The notes under the pieces: model-generated | What the model was told of the DNA's origin: nothing | The model's input: only the letters and a program-made list of their open reading frames with translations | Database searches by the model: none | Source: a bacterium | GTDB taxonomy: Bacteria > Krumholzibacteriota > Krumholzibacteriia > LZORAL124-64-63 | Direction: 5' to 3' | DNA length: 64,000 nucleotides | Assembly: GCA_016703265.1 (NCBI GenBank) | Contig: JADJCK010000005.1 | Span: forward strand, 372,001 to 436,000 | Shown: positions 39,520 to 49,644 of the stretch, one piece after another | Numbering within the stretch: position 1 is the first letter of the stretch | Layout of the letters: the number at the start of each line of letters is the position of its first letter | Program-made: the position numbers and the translations under genes

Positions 39520-41532
39520 ATGTTTCGGCTGCGCCGCCCCGACCGGGCGTTCCTGTCGACCATTTGCCTGCTGCTGGCCGCTGCGGCTGCGCAGGGGCAA
39601 GAGACCGTCCTGCAGAACGACGCCTTCGTCGACGGCCAGTCGGCCGCCTTCCAGGGCGGGTTCGTGGCCGGCGAAATCGCGGCCGTGCGCCTGTCGCCGC
39701 CCGGACCCTTCCCGATGTCCGTCACCCGCGTGCAGTTCCTGTTCGGGGGCGCGACCACGACCCGGGTCGTGACGCTCCGCATCTGGGACGACAGCGGCGG
39801 CGCCGCCGCGCCCGGTACCGAGCTCTACAGCGGCGACTTCGAGCTGACGGGCTCCGATACCGCGATGCAGGAGATCGACCTCTCGACCGCGAACCTGCAG
39901 GTGGGCGGCCCGTTCCGCGTGGGCATCGAGTTCCAGCACAGCGGCGCGCCCTCGGTCGCGCGCGACGGCAACGGCATCACCGCGGCGCGCAATTTCATCG
40001 AGGCGCAGGGACTCGGCTGGTTCGACGCCGCGGTGCTGGGCGTGACCGGCGACTGGATCATCCGCACCGGCGTGCAGCCGCTCGGCGGCGGCGGCGGCGG
40101 CCCGGTCGTGCAGAACGACTCGTTCGTGCCCGGCCAGCCGGCCGGCTTCCAGGGCGGCTTCGTGGCCGGAGAAACAGCGGCCGCGCGCCTGCTGCCCACC
40201 GGCACGTTTCCGCAGCAGGTCAGTGCGGTGCGCTTCCTCTTCGGCGGCGCCGCCGGAACGCGCACTGTCACGCTGCGCATCTGGGACGACCCGACGGGCG
40301 CTGCTGCCCCCGGCGTCGAGCTGTACAGCGGCGACTTCGAGGTCACCGCTGCCGACAATGCCCTCCAGGAACTCGACCTCTCGGCGGCGGCGTTGACGGT
40401 GGGCGGGCCGTTCCGCGTGGGCATCGAGTTCCAGCACGACGGTACGCCATCGGTCGCGCGCGACGGTGACGGCATCACGGCCGGGCGCAATTTCATGGAC
40501 GTGATGGGATTCGGCTGGGCGGACGCCGCGCTCTTCGGCATCACCGGCGACTGGATCATCCGCGCGGTGATGGGCACGAACACGCCTGAGCCGGGTGAGC
40601 CGGCGATCATCTCGGTCGCCGACATCGCCCGGGACCAGGGGCGGAGCGTGCGTGTGCGTTTCGCGCGCTCGGCCCAGGATGCGCCCGGGGCCGCGACGCC
40701 GATCACCTCGTACGAGGTCTACCGCCGCGCTGACGCCCTGAAGGGCGTGAACCCGCCCGCTGACCCCGGCGCCGCCGCGGCGCTGCTCGACGGCTGGGAC
40801 TACGTCGGGAGCGCGCCCGCCCACGGCGAGAACATCTACAGCCTGGTGGTCCCAACACTTGCCGATTCCACCATCGCCGACGGGCAGCACTGGTCGGTGT
40901 TCCTCGTGCGCGCGGCCACGGCCTCGCCGTACGTCTTCTTCGATTCGGCGCCCGATTCGGGCTGGTCGGTCGACAACCTGGCCCCGTCGGCCCCGGCCGG
41001 GCTGGCCCTGGCCGGCGGCGTGCTTTCGTGGGCGCCCTCGGCGGCGGCGGACTTCGACTACTACTCGGTCTACGCCTCGGACTTCCCGGCCCTCGACGGT
41101 TCGGCTGTTCTGGTCGGACGCACCACGGCCCTTGCCCTGGCCGCCGGCGCGCAGGGACGCGCCTATTTCCTGGTGACGGCCACCGACTTCGCCGGCAACG
41201 AAGGCCCGTCGGCGCTTCTCCTGGCGGCCTCGGCCACCGGTGAGCCGACGCCGGTCCGCAACTGGAACCTGACGGCACGGCCCAATCCGTTCAATCCGCG
41301 CACGACCATCGTCTTCGCCCTGGCCGCAGCTGCCGACGCACGGCTGGATGTCTACACGCTCGACGGGGCGCACGTCCGCAGCCTGGTTCGCGCGTCGCTC
41401 GGGGCCGGCCCCCATGAGTCGACCTGGGATGGCCGCGACGACGGCGGGTTGCCGGTGGCCACCGGAATCTACGTGGCGCGCCTGCGCGCGGGCGGGCAGA
41501 CGCTGACCTACCGTCTGGCCCTCGTGCGCTGA
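39520..41532 (+). CDS. Secreted protein with tandem duplicated domain, Fn3-like region and FlgD-like C-terminal domain
   Basis: 670 residues. ATG 39520 follows GGAGG (39508-39512). Signal peptide residues 1-25. Two copies of an approximately 153-residue beta-rich domain begin at residues 30 (39607) and 196 (40105); each has QNDxFVxGQ, FQGGFVAGE, VTLRIWDD, PGxELYSGDFE, GGPFRVGIEFQH and FGITGDWIIR-type endings, and a Gly6 linker joins them. A fibronectin-III-like region follows (about 365-590). The last 75 residues are a FlgD-Ig/type IX-like sorting domain: RPNPFNPRTTIVF, DVYTLDGAHVRSL, WDGRDDGGLPVATGIYVARL. Cell-surface or secreted; ligand unknown. It has its own promoter and terminator. Confidence 0.82.
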   Translation: MFRLRRPDRAFLSTICLLLAAAAAQGQETVLQNDAFVDGQSAAFQGGFVAGEIAAVRLSPPGPFPMSVTRVQFLFGGATTTRVVTLRIWDDSGGAAAPGTELYSGDFELTGSDTAMQEIDLSTANLQVGGPFRVGIEFQHSGAPSVARDGNGITAARNFIEAQGLGWFDAAVLGVTGDWIIRTGVQPLGGGGGGPVVQNDSFVPGQPAGFQGGFVAGETAAARLLPTGTFPQQVSAVRFLFGGAAGTRTVTLRIWDDPTGAAAPGVELYSGDFEVTAADNALQELDLSAAALTVGGPFRVGIEFQHDGTPSVARDGDGITAGRNFMDVMGFGWADAALFGITGDWIIRAVMGTNTPEPGEPAIISVADIARDQGRSVRVRFARSAQDAPGAATPITSYEVYRRADALKGVNPPADPGAAAALLDGWDYVGSAPAHGENIYSLVVPTLADSTIADGQHWSVFLVRAATASPYVFFDSAPDSGWSVDNLAPSAPAGLALAGGVLSWAPSAAADFDYYSVYASDFPALDGSAVLVGRTTALALAAGAQGRAYFLVTATDFAGNEGPSALLLAASATGEPTPVRNWNLTARPNPFNPRTTIVFALAAAADARLDVYTLDGAHVRSLVRASLGAGPHESTWDGRDDGGLPVATGIYVARLRAGGQTLTYRLALVR

Positions 41533-41548
41533 GCTTCCGCGATTCGAA

Positions 41549-41576
41549 GGGCCCGGGCTTCTCCCGGGCCCTTTTT
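41549..41576 (+). terminator. Rho-independent terminator after the secreted protein gene
   Basis: GGGCCCGGG (41549-41557), loop CTTCT, CCCGGGCCC (41563-41571), then five T (41572-41576). Classic intrinsic terminator 16 bases after the stop. Confidence 0.9.
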
Positions 41577-41616
41577 CCTGTCGGGTTGTTCTCGGGGCGC
41601 GCGCGGCCGGCCGGCA

Positions 41617-41625
41617 TGCTAGTGT
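41617..41625 (+). promoter_or_regulatory. Possible extended -10 element before the penicillin acylase gene
   Basis: TG-C-TAGTGT (41617-41625), 52 bases before the ATG and after the upstream terminator. No recognisable -35. Weak by itself; noted because the TG-C-TA form recurs before other operons here. Confidence 0.25.
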
Positions 41626-41676
41626 CGCCGGCGGTCACGGCGACGAGACCCGGTACCCGGTCGGGAAGGATGTGCA

Positions 41677-44088
41677 ATGCGGCGCAGGCTGGTGCGTGGT
41701 GGACTCGTCCTCGCGGGAGTGCTGGCGGCCCTGGCGCTGGTCGCGGCACTTGCCGGTGTCTTCCTGCTGCGCGGCAGCCTGGCTCGCCTCGACGGCCGTC
41801 GCGAACTGCCGGGTCTTGGCGCCGAGGTGTCCGTGGAGCGCGACGAACTCGGTGTTCCGCGCCTGACGGCGGCGAGCCGTCCCGATGCGGCCCGGGCCCT
41901 CGGCTTCCTGCACGGCCAGGAGCGCTTCTTCCAGATGGACCTGCTGCGCCGCGCGGCCGCCGGGGAATTGGCCGAGCTGCTCGGGCCGGCGCTGCTGCGC
42001 ACGGACCGCGACACGCGCCGCCATCGCTTCCGCACCCGGCTCGAGGCTTCGCTGCTCGCGATGGACGAGCCGTCGCGGGCGCTGCTCGAGGCGTACGCCG
42101 CCGGGGTGAATGCCGGCGTGGGCGCCCTGCGCACCCGGTCGCCGGAGTACCTCCTGCTGCGTCAGCAGCCGCGGCCCTGGCGACCCCTCGACTCGCTGCT
42201 CGTCGTGGCCGCGATGTACATGGACCTCGGCCTCTACACCGCCGACCTGGACCAGGCCGCCGGTCGCGTGCGGCAGACACTCTCGCCCGAACTGGCGGCT
42301 TTCCTGCTGCCGGAGGTCGGGCACTGGGATGCCGCCCTGTCCGATTCCGGGCCTGCACTTCCGCCCGTGCCTGCAGCGATGGACCGCTCGGGCGCGCCGG
42401 CGTCCGTGACGCAGGCCGCGCTGCTGGTGAACGACATGCCGCCGCCGCAGGACACCGCGGGCAGCAACAACTGGGCGGTGGCCGGCAGCCTGACGCGGCA
42501 CGGCGGCGCGCTCCTGGCCAACGACATGCACCTGGGCCACGCCCTGCCGAACATCTGGTACCGCGCCGAACTGCGGGAGGCGCCGGGCGGCGACAGCGCG
42601 CCCATGGTCGTGGGGGTCACGTTGCCCGGCGTGCCAGGCATCGTCGCGGGCAGCAACGGCCGTGTGGCGTGGGGCTTCACCAACGCCTACGGCGACTGGC
42701 TGGACCTGATCGTACTCGAGACCGATGAGGCCGACACCGTGCGCTACCGCGTCCCCGGCGGCTGGGACCGCCTGGTGCTGTACGACGAGGTCATCCGGGT
42801 GGCGGGGGCAGCGCCCGATACGTTGCGCGTCCTGGAATCGCGCTGGGGTCCTGTCTGGTCGCGGGACACGGCCGGTCGGCCGCTGGTGCTGCGCTGGGCG
42901 GCGCACGATCCGGGCGCGATGAACCTCGAGCTGCTGCGCATGGCCGATGCGGCGACGGTCGACGACGTCATCGACCTGGCGCCGCGCCTGGGCATGCCCG
43001 GGCAGAACCTGGTCTGTGCCGACAGCGGCGGCCGCATCGCGTGGACCATCGCCGGCCGCCTCCCGCATCGCGTGGGCTGGAGCGGGCGCTGGCCCGTGTC
43101 GTGGGCCGACGGTTCCTGCCGCTGGGACGGCTGGCTGGAGCCGTCAAGGCATCCGCGCCTCGTTGACCCGGCCGAAGGCCGGCTGTGGACGGCCAACAAT
43201 CGCGTGGCCACGGGCGAGGAGCTGCAGCTGATTGGTGACGGCGGCTACGGGCTCGGCGCGCGCGCCGCGCAGATCCGCGACAACCTGCGCGCACTGGACA
43301 AGCCGGCGGAAGCGGACATGCTCGCCGTGCAGCTCGATGATCGCGCGGTGTTCCAGGAGTACTGGCGGGGACTGGCGCTGGCGGCGCTCGGCCGCCTGCC
43401 TGCGGACGCCGATGCGGACGTGGCCGCGCAGCGCGCGCGCTTCGCACGCCTGGCCGTCGACGGCTGGGACGGCCGCGCCTCGGTCGGCTCGGTGGGCTAT
43501 CGCGTGGTGCGGGCGTTCAGCGGTGCGCTGGTCGATCTCGTGCTGGCGCCGCTCGTGGCGCCCTGCATTGCGGCGGGCCCGGGCTTCGACGCGCGCGACC
43601 TGCCGTTGCGCGCCTCGGTCGCCCGCGAACTACTGGAGAAGCGTCCGCTGCACCTGTTGCCGGCGCCCCATCGCGACTGGGACCAGGTGATCGCAGCCGC
43701 CGTCGACACGGCCATGGTCCGCCTCGAGGCAACCGGGCAACCGGAAGCGGCCTGGACCTGGGGAGCGCGCAACACCGCGGCCATCGAGCATCCGTTCGCG
43801 GCGGTGCTGCCGCAGCTGCGCCGCTGGCTGGCGGCGCCCGCGCAGCCGTTGCCTGGCGACTCGAACCTGCCGCGCGTGCAGCATCCGTCGAGCGGCGCCA
43901 GTGAGCGCCTGGTCGTCTCGCCCGGCCGCGAGAAGGACGCGCTGTTCCACATGCCCGGCGGGCAGGGCGGGCATCCCCTGTCGCCGTTCTTCCTCGCCGG
44001 CCACGACGACTGGGCGCAGGGACGTCCCACGCCGTTGCTGGCAGGACCGGCGCGCCATGTGTTGACGCTCGAGCCTGGCGGGTCCTGA
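41677..44088 (+). CDS. Penicillin acylase family protein (Ntn hydrolase)
   Basis: 803 residues; ATG 41677 follows GGAAGG. A membrane anchor or signal segment spans residues 8-32 (GLVLAGVLAALALVAALAGVFLL). Alpha-subunit motifs: VERDELGVPRL and ALGFLHGQERFFQMDLLRR. The autocatalytic cleavage site and N-terminal nucleophile are at DTAGSNNWAVAG, with Ser263 (codon 42463) expected to become the first residue of the beta subunit. The catalytic Asn region (WTANNRV), NDMHLGHALPNIWY and late WGARNTAAIEHPF fit the family. Such enzymes cleave N-acyl groups from penicillins, acyl-homoserine lactones or peptides; the true substrate cannot be told. It ends 8 bases before a convergent gene. Confidence 0.88.
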   Translation: MRRRLVRGGLVLAGVLAALALVAALAGVFLLRGSLARLDGRRELPGLGAEVSVERDELGVPRLTAASRPDAARALGFLHGQERFFQMDLLRRAAAGELAELLGPALLRTDRDTRRHRFRTRLEASLLAMDEPSRALLEAYAAGVNAGVGALRTRSPEYLLLRQQPRPWRPLDSLLVVAAMYMDLGLYTADLDQAAGRVRQTLSPELAAFLLPEVGHWDAALSDSGPALPPVPAAMDRSGAPASVTQAALLVNDMPPPQDTAGSNNWAVAGSLTRHGGALLANDMHLGHALPNIWYRAELREAPGGDSAPMVVGVTLPGVPGIVAGSNGRVAWGFTNAYGDWLDLIVLETDEADTVRYRVPGGWDRLVLYDEVIRVAGAAPDTLRVLESRWGPVWSRDTAGRPLVLRWAAHDPGAMNLELLRMADAATVDDVIDLAPRLGMPGQNLVCADSGGRIAWTIAGRLPHRVGWSGRWPVSWADGSCRWDGWLEPSRHPRLVDPAEGRLWTANNRVATGEELQLIGDGGYGLGARAAQIRDNLRALDKPAEADMLAVQLDDRAVFQEYWRGLALAALGRLPADADADVAAQRARFARLAVDGWDGRASVGSVGYRVVRAFSGALVDLVLAPLVAPCIAAGPGFDARDLPLRASVARELLEKRPLHLLPAPHRDWDQVIAAAVDTAMVRLEATGQPEAAWTWGARNTAAIEHPFAAVLPQLRRWLAAPAQPLPGDSNLPRVQHPSSGASERLVVSPGREKDALFHMPGGQGGHPLSPFFLAGHDDWAQGRPTPLLAGPARHVLTLEPGGS

Positions 44089-44096
44089 TCGGTCGG

Positions 44097-44816
44097 TCAG
44101 GCCGACCCGCTCATCTGCACCTGTTCGCGTCGCGCCGCGCCGATCAGCGCGACGAGCGTCACTTCAAGCACCTCGGCCGCGCCGAGCCGGTCGGTGTTGA
44201 GCAACAGGTCGTAGCCCGACGCATCCAGCGGGTCCGCGCCGAACAGCTTGCGCACATAGGCTTCGCGCCCGCGATCGGTGTCGTCCAGCAGCGCGCGTGC
44301 CTCGGCGCGACTCAGGCCCAACTGCTCCTGCAGCCGGCCTTGACGCGTCGCCCGGCTCGCCACGAGCCGCACCCGGAGCGTGGCGCGGTGACCAAGGACA
44401 TGTCCGGCGCCACGCCCAAGGATGACGGCATTGCCCGCGGCGGCCATGCCCTCGATGGTCTCGGTCAACGCCTGCAGGTACTGCTCCTTGAGGAACAGCC
44501 GGTTCTCGAGCACGCCGCGCACCCACAGGTCGCTCTGGCGAATGTCCTGCTCGTCGAGCAGCGCCACCAGTTCGGGGCTCAGCTTCCGCGCGCGTGCAAT
44601 CCGCTCGACGATGGAGTGGTCGTGGACGGTCAGGCCCAGCCTGTCGGCGAGTCCGGCCGCCAGGGTGCGCCCGCCGCTGCCGGCCAGGCGCGAGATGGTG
44701 ATGACCGGGCCCGGCCCGGTCTCGATCGCGGGCCCCTGCTCGCGAAGCACTTCGCGCAGGCGGCTCCAGTGGTTGATCTGGCGCTGGATGAGTTTCTCGG
44801 TGACGGAAAATCGCAT
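44097..44816 (-). CDS. Cytidylate kinase-like family protein
   Basis: 239 residues. ATG 44816 follows AGGGAGG. P-loop-like motif ITISRLAGSGGRTLAAGLA (about residues 38-57), differing from a strict GxxGxGK[ST] by lacking the lysine but normal for the Cytidylate_kin2 family. HDHSIVERIA follows, then GNAVILGRGAGHVL and the lid-like DDTDRGREAYVRKLFGADPLDASGYDLLLNTD, broken here into the DRGREAYV and YDLLLNTD phrases typical of the family. Soluble protein; the true phosphate acceptor is uncertain. It has its own promoter in the gap behind the Att-like operon. Confidence 0.75.
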   Translation of the reverse strand: MRFSVTEKLIQRQINHWSRLREVLREQGPAIETGPGPVITISRLAGSGGRTLAAGLADRLGLTVHDHSIVERIARARKLSPELVALLDEQDIRQSDLWVRGVLENRLFLKEQYLQALTETIEGMAAAGNAVILGRGAGHVLGHRATLRVRLVASRATRQGRLQEQLGLSRAEARALLDDTDRGREAYVRKLFGADPLDASGYDLLLNTDRLGAAEVLEVTLVALIGAARREQVQMSGSA

Positions 44817-44888
44817 GACGTGCCTCCCTGTTCGAGGAGGCCGGGTGCGCGGCGGGCCAGGCGCCCGGCGTGCCCGGCACCTGTTGGC

Positions 44889-44917
44889 ATTTTAACAACA
44901 ATGGGAGCGAACGACAA
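44889..44917 (-). promoter_or_regulatory. Candidate promoter for the cytidylate-kinase-like gene
   Basis: Minus strand: TTGTCG (complement of 44912-44917), 17-base spacer, TAAAAT (complement of 44889-44894, 5/6). Predicted start near 44882, about 65 bases before the ATG. The local A/T-rich stretch stands out in this GC-rich sequence. Confidence 0.5.
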
Positions 44918-44930
44918 GGGGGGCACCGGC

Positions 44931-46144
44931 TCAGACCGGAGGTCGGCTGCCTTCCCCGTAGCCCGTCAGTTCGACGAACCCGCGCCCCTGTGCGGCGCCG
45001 GTTCCCGGCACCCCTGCCGGCACGACCACCCGCACGCCGCCCTCCCAGTAGTGGACCCCGGTGCGCGTCGAGACGTTCTCCTGGTCGTCGAGCACGGCGC
45101 GCAGTTCCACATCGAGCGCGGCGTCGGGCACGCGCAGCCGCCAGTCCACGGGATAGGTTGCGCCGGTCGCAGCGCTGGTCCAGCTCCGCAGCGGCTCAAG
45201 CGACCACGACCCGAGCGGCAACGCCGTGACAGTGCCGCCGGCGTCGGACAGGGAACCGAGCGCGAAGTCGATGCTGCCGTTGGCCGCGCGCAGCCGGTAG
45301 AGCATCAGGTTCCGGCCGTCAGCCAGTTGCAGGCTGACCCAGTCCCAGCCCGTCTGCCCGGCGCCGAGCGTGGAGGTGAAGATCTCGCGGTCGAGCCAGG
45401 CCTCTCCGGTGACGGCAACGTCGCGGCCGTCGCGGCGCAATGCGCCTGTGACCGACAGGCGCGGCAGGCTGTAGTAGAGACTGCCCGCCTGGCCGCCCGC
45501 ATCCTTGGGGCTGAAGCCGCCGGGGCCCTGCAGCACGGGCGGGGTGGGGCTGGCGCAGCGCAACGAGAACCCGAGGTCGCGGCGGTCGTCGCGGGCCTGC
45601 ACGGTGAACGCCTCATCCACCAGCGCGATCGACCACGTCCCGGGCGTGCCCGGCGGCGACAGGCACCAGGCCAGCGTCGTGTCACCCGGCGCGCCGAAGC
45701 CGCCGAGGCCGGCCGCCGCGCGCCAGAGTGTTTCACTGAAAGTGTGGCGACCGGCGGCGGCGTCGGTCACGGCGGCATGCCCCATCACGAGGTTGTCGGC
45801 ACGCCAGGCCGAGGTGCCGTTCGCCGGCAGGCCCACGGCCAGGCCGACGCGGAACAGCGTGAACTGGAACGCGACGGGCTCGCTGCCGGCCGGTGCGTCG
45901 AGCGGCTGCAGGTGCCCGGTCAGGTACCACCATTCGGTGCGGTAACCGGGGTGCGCATAGTGGTCGCGCGGGAACGACCAGGCGTAGCCGGGCTGTGCAC
46001 GCAGCCAACCGTCGGCCGCGGGCGGCGCCGCCGGTGCGGACCGGGCTCCGCGACCACTGCTGCCGCGCCCGTGGTCGCCAGGGCGAGCACCAGGCACCAG
46101 GCCGCACAGCGTCGTGCCGACCGTGTATTCGACTGCCGCCTCAT
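44931..46144 (-). CDS. AttH/CrtC-like lipocalin-domain exported protein, signal-peptide frame shifted by one base
   Basis: A COG5621-type (AttH; lipocalin-like, carotenoid 1,2-hydratase fold) protein, usually encoded beside an ABC transporter. Main frame: YRTEWWYLTGHLQPL (start of the AttH domain), FQFTLFRVGLAV, WLDREIFTSTLGAGQTGWDWVSLQL, and near the end VHYWEGGVRVVV and GFVELTGY. The export signal is in a different frame: from ATG 46144 it reads RCAAWCLVLALATTGAAAVVA before becoming nonsense at about 46040. One missing base between 46035 and 46070 explains both and would give a 404-residue exported protein. Last gene of the operon ATPase-permease-AttH. Its substrate is unknown in nearly all species. 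Confidence 0.78.
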
Positions 46145-46151
46145 CTGCACC

Positions 46152-48744
46152 TCACAGGTCGTCCCGTGTCAGTTGTCCCGGCTGCGCCAGCCTGGCGCGC
46201 GAGGCGGGGTACATCGCCGCCAGTGCCGCGACCGACATCACCACCAGGGCCTGCACGGCCAGTTCCTGGCCCGGCCAGGCCGGGCGGATCGTCCAGCCGA
46301 ACCACGTGCGGTTGATCACCAGGATTAGTAGCGCCGCCAGGCCGAGCCCGCCGAACAGGCCCAGCAGCAGCCCGAGTGCGCCCATAGCCGCGCCTTCGCC
46401 GAGGAAGAGGCCGAAGACCTGGCGGCGCGTGGCGCCGAGCGCGCGCAGCAGCGCCAGTTCGCCCGCGCGCTCATGCGCCTGGATGAGCAGCGTCACCGAG
46501 ACGCCCAAGGCTGCGATCAGCAGGGCCATGCCCTGCAGCGTGCGCGTGACGGCGAAGGTCTGGTCGAAGATCGCCAGCACCTCGCTGCGCAACGTGCGGT
46601 TGCTGCGGATCACCAGCGGGCGGTCGGCAAAGGCGCGCTGCAGCGCATCGACCGTGCCTTCGACATCGCTGCCCGGTGCCAGGAACACGGCTGCATTGTT
46701 GGGCGGGGCGGCGTCGAAGCGCTCGCCCAGCACGTCCATCGACACGAAGGCGGTGCCGCCTTCGCTGGTGTAGTCGTAGGTCACGCCGCAAACGGGCAGC
46801 GCCACCGGCCCGCGCGGTCCGGCCAGCCGCAGCGTGTCGCCCACGGTCAACCCGTCCTTGCGCGACAACGGCTCGCCGATGAGCACGCCGCCCGCGCGGA
46901 GTCCCGCCACCGCCGCCTGCGGCGTGCCGGCCAGCAGCGGCAGTCGTCCGGCCATGTCGGCCTGCGGCACGCCGGGCAGCGGCCGGTCGGTCATGCGCAG
47001 TCCGTTCAGCCACACGGGGCGGCCGCCCACCGTGCCCACGCGCAGCCGCCTCTGTTCCTCCAGCGACACCACGCCGGGCCAGTCGCGCAGCGTGGCCAGG
47101 ACGTCATCCTCGAGGAAGGCGTCGTTGCCGGTTCGCTGCCAGGACTCGCTGCTGATGTAGATGTCGGCGCGAATGGTCACGTCCAGCCAGGTGACCAGCG
47201 TCTCGCGGAAACTGCCCACCAGGATGGTGATGCCGAACATCATGCTGACGGTGACCGCCAGCGCGGCCACCGCGAAGCTCGTCGTCTGCAGGCGGGCCAG
47301 CAGGTTGCGCAGGCTCAGGGCCAGCCCGAATCGCGACGGGCGCGCGCCGGCGCATATCGTCCGCACGACCAGCGGCACCAGCGGCGGCAGCGCCAGCATC
47401 ATCACGAAGCCGTAGACGAAGCCGCCCATGCGCAGGGAATGGCCCCAGGCCGCGAACCACAGCGTGCCCGCGGCTGCCAGGGCCGCAGCGAGGAGCGCCA
47501 GTCGCCCGGCGCCGCGCCCCGCGCCCTCGTGCAGCACCAGGGGCGACAGCAGCCGCAGCGGGTCGCGCCGCGCCAGGTCCCAGGCCGGCAACAGCGTGCC
47601 GCCGAGCGCGCCGAGAAGGCCGACCGCCGCGCCAAGGGCGATCACGGCCGGCGGCAGTACCAGCTTGTCGATGCCTTCGGTCACGTAGATGCTCGTCAAC
47701 GTCGCGCTGACCGTCTGCAGGTTGTGCCGCGCGGCCAGCCAGCCGAGGGGGATGCCGAGCGCGGTGCCCAGCACGCCGAGCGCCGCCGACTCGCCCAGCA
47801 CCAGCCACAGCACCTGGGCCCGGGTGGCGCCCAGCGAGCGCAGCACGCCGAACTCGCGCCGCCGGCGCACCAGCGAAGCCTGGACCGTGGTCAGCACCAG
47901 GAACACGCCCACGAACACACTGATCAGGCTGAGCGCCGTCAGGTTGAGGCGGAAGGCCGCCAGCAGGCCGGAGGCGTCCTGGCGCCGCTGCTCCGGCGTC
48001 TGCACGCGCACACCGGCGCCCAGGCGCTCCTGCAGCCGCGCCGCCACCGCAGCCGGGTCGGCGCCCTTGCGCAGCACGATGTCCACCTGCTGGATCTTCC
48101 CCGGCCGCCCGAACAGTTCCTGCGCCTGCGCGATGTCCATGACGGCCAGGCGACGCGGCGCCAGCGGTTCGAAGCGCCGGAAGTCGACCAGGGCGCCGAT
48201 GACCAGCCGCACGGCGCGGCTGCCGCTGCTGACCATGACGGAGTCGCCCACGGCCCAGCCCTCGGCCGCCGCCAGTTCCGGCGTGACGGCGACCCAGCCC
48301 GGTACCGCGAGGGCTTCGCCGAGGCGACGGTTGGGATCGGATCATCCTTGGCTCGGGATCATCCCGGGCTGCCGCGGCGTCCTGCAGCGGATAACGCACC
48401 GGCGCGAAGATGTCGAAGCCGACCACGTCGAGGTTCAGGTCGGGGCGCCCGCTGACAGCGACGTTGGCGCGGATCAGCGGCCAGGCGCCGTCCACATCGG
48501 CGTCGCCCAGCACGGGCAGCAGCAGCTGCTCGTCGAGGAACGGCAGCACGCCCGTGACCGTCAGGTCGGCCTGCCCGCTGATGGCGCGCACGCTGCCGTC
48601 GAAGGCGCGCAACGAACCCTGGTTCAGCGTCTGGATGGCCACCACCGAGGCGACGCCCAGCGCCACGCCGAGCACCGTCAGTCCCAGCAGCGTGCGCGAT
48701 TGACGCAGGTGCCGGGCCAGGCCGCGCCACAGGTATCCGGTCAC
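46152..48744 (-). CDS. FtsX/MacB-type ABC transporter permease (two permease halves), interrupted by a one-base frameshift
   Basis: Predicted permease of about 863 residues with duplicated FtsX domains, like lipoprotein or envelope-stress ABC transporters. GTG 48744 overlaps the ATPase stop (GTGA). The first frame carries the N-terminal helix (LLGLTVLGVALGVASVVAIQTL) and periplasmic region up to FAPVRYPLQDAAA, then loses similarity at about 48320-48350. The other frame resumes with NRRLGEALAVPGWVAV and continues intact: FtsX domain 1 (SVFVGVFLVLTTVQASLV, GVLRSLGATRAQVLWLVL) and domain 2 (LIAALGVSVTLLIQAHERA, LALLRALGATRRQVFGLFL). The phase change equals one extra base. Likely a sequencing indel, or else an inactive transporter. 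Confidence 0.8.
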
Positions 48745-49433
48745 GCGGCGGCCTCCGCCTGCAGGCGCCCGTCGACAAGGCGCAGGCTGCGGTCGGCGCG
48801 CGCCGCCAGTTCGCGCGAATGGGTGACGTAGAGGAGGGAGCCGCCTTCCTGGCGCGTGAGGTCGAGCAGCAGGTCCATCACCTCGCTGCCGGTGCGGTCG
48901 TCGAGGCTGCCGGTCGGTTCGTCGGCCAGCACCAACGCCGGCGCGCGCAACAGGGCGCGGCACAGCGCCACGCGCTGCTGCTCGCCGCCTGACAGGCGGC
49001 CCACCGGGTCGCCGGCGCGGTCGAGCAGGCCCACGCGCGCCAGCAGGCGGTCGACGCGTTCGCGCGTGCGGGCACGGTCGTCGCCGGCGATCCAGGCGGG
49101 CACCGCCACGTTCTCGCGCAGGCTGAGGTGGGGCAGCAGGTGGAAGAACTGGAAGACCAGGCCGACATGGTCGCGGCGAAGGCGCGTGCGCACTTCCTCG
49201 CCGCTGCCGGTCAGGTCGTGTCCGGCCAGCGTGACGCGGCCGCTCGTCGGCACGGCAATGCCCGCAGCCACGTGCAGCAGCGTGGACTTGCCGCTGCCGC
49301 TGCGCCCGACCAGTGACACCGCCTCGCCGCGGGCCAGGCGCAGGTCGGCACCGTCCAGGACGGTGCGCCCGGCGCTGTCCCCGTTGTCCCAGGACATTGT
49401 CACGGCTTCCAATCTCAGGATGTCGTCGGTCAT
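48741..49433 (-). CDS. ABC transporter ATP-binding protein (LolD/MacB type)
   Basis: 230 residues; ATG 49433 follows GGGAGG. Walker A LVGRSGSGKSTLLH; Q-loop GLVFQFFHLLPHLSLREN; signature LSGGEQQRVALCRALL; Walker B LVLADEPTGSLDD; switch VTHSREL. Belongs to the FtsX-partner subgroup (LolD, MacB, AttE). First gene of the three-gene minus-strand operon that continues with the permease and the AttH-like protein. Functions in ATP-driven envelope work; cargo unknown. Confidence 0.92.
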   Translation of the reverse strand: MTDDILRLEAVTMSWDNGDSAGRTVLDGADLRLARGEAVSLVGRSGSGKSTLLHVAAGIAVPTSGRVTLAGHDLTGSGEEVRTRLRRDHVGLVFQFFHLLPHLSLRENVAVPAWIAGDDRARTRERVDRLLARVGLLDRAGDPVGRLSGGEQQRVALCRALLRAPALVLADEPTGSLDDRTGSEVMDLLLDLTRQEGGSLLYVTHSRELAARADRSLRLVDGRLQAEAAA

Positions 49434-49553
49434 CACGCCTCCCGTGGTCTCCCTGCCGCGCGCCCGCAGCTCCCTGACCCACAGGCATGGTCGCGCCGTT
49501 CGGTCGCGGCGTCCAGTGGCGACGCGCGCCGTCGGGCCCGGCGAGCGTCCGCG

Positions 49554-49582
49554 TTGCCCGGCCTGCGGTCCCGTGCTAGCTT
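49554..49582 (+). promoter_or_regulatory. Weak candidate promoter for the 49.6-kb glycosyltransferase
   Basis: TTGCCC (49554-49559), 17-base spacer, TAGCTT (49577-49582) preceded by TG at 49574-49575. It lies in the 211-base divergent gap (49434-49644), where nothing else is evident. Confidence 0.25.
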
Positions 49583-49644
49583 CGCCTACCGGTGTCGGGT
49601 GCCTGACCCGGCCGGCCCATCCCCCAACACCGACCGGACCCGGC

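Noticed and set aside
40084..40101. GGC trinucleotide run
   Set aside because: It encodes the Gly linker between the two duplicated domains; in frame and not an unstable non-coding repeat.
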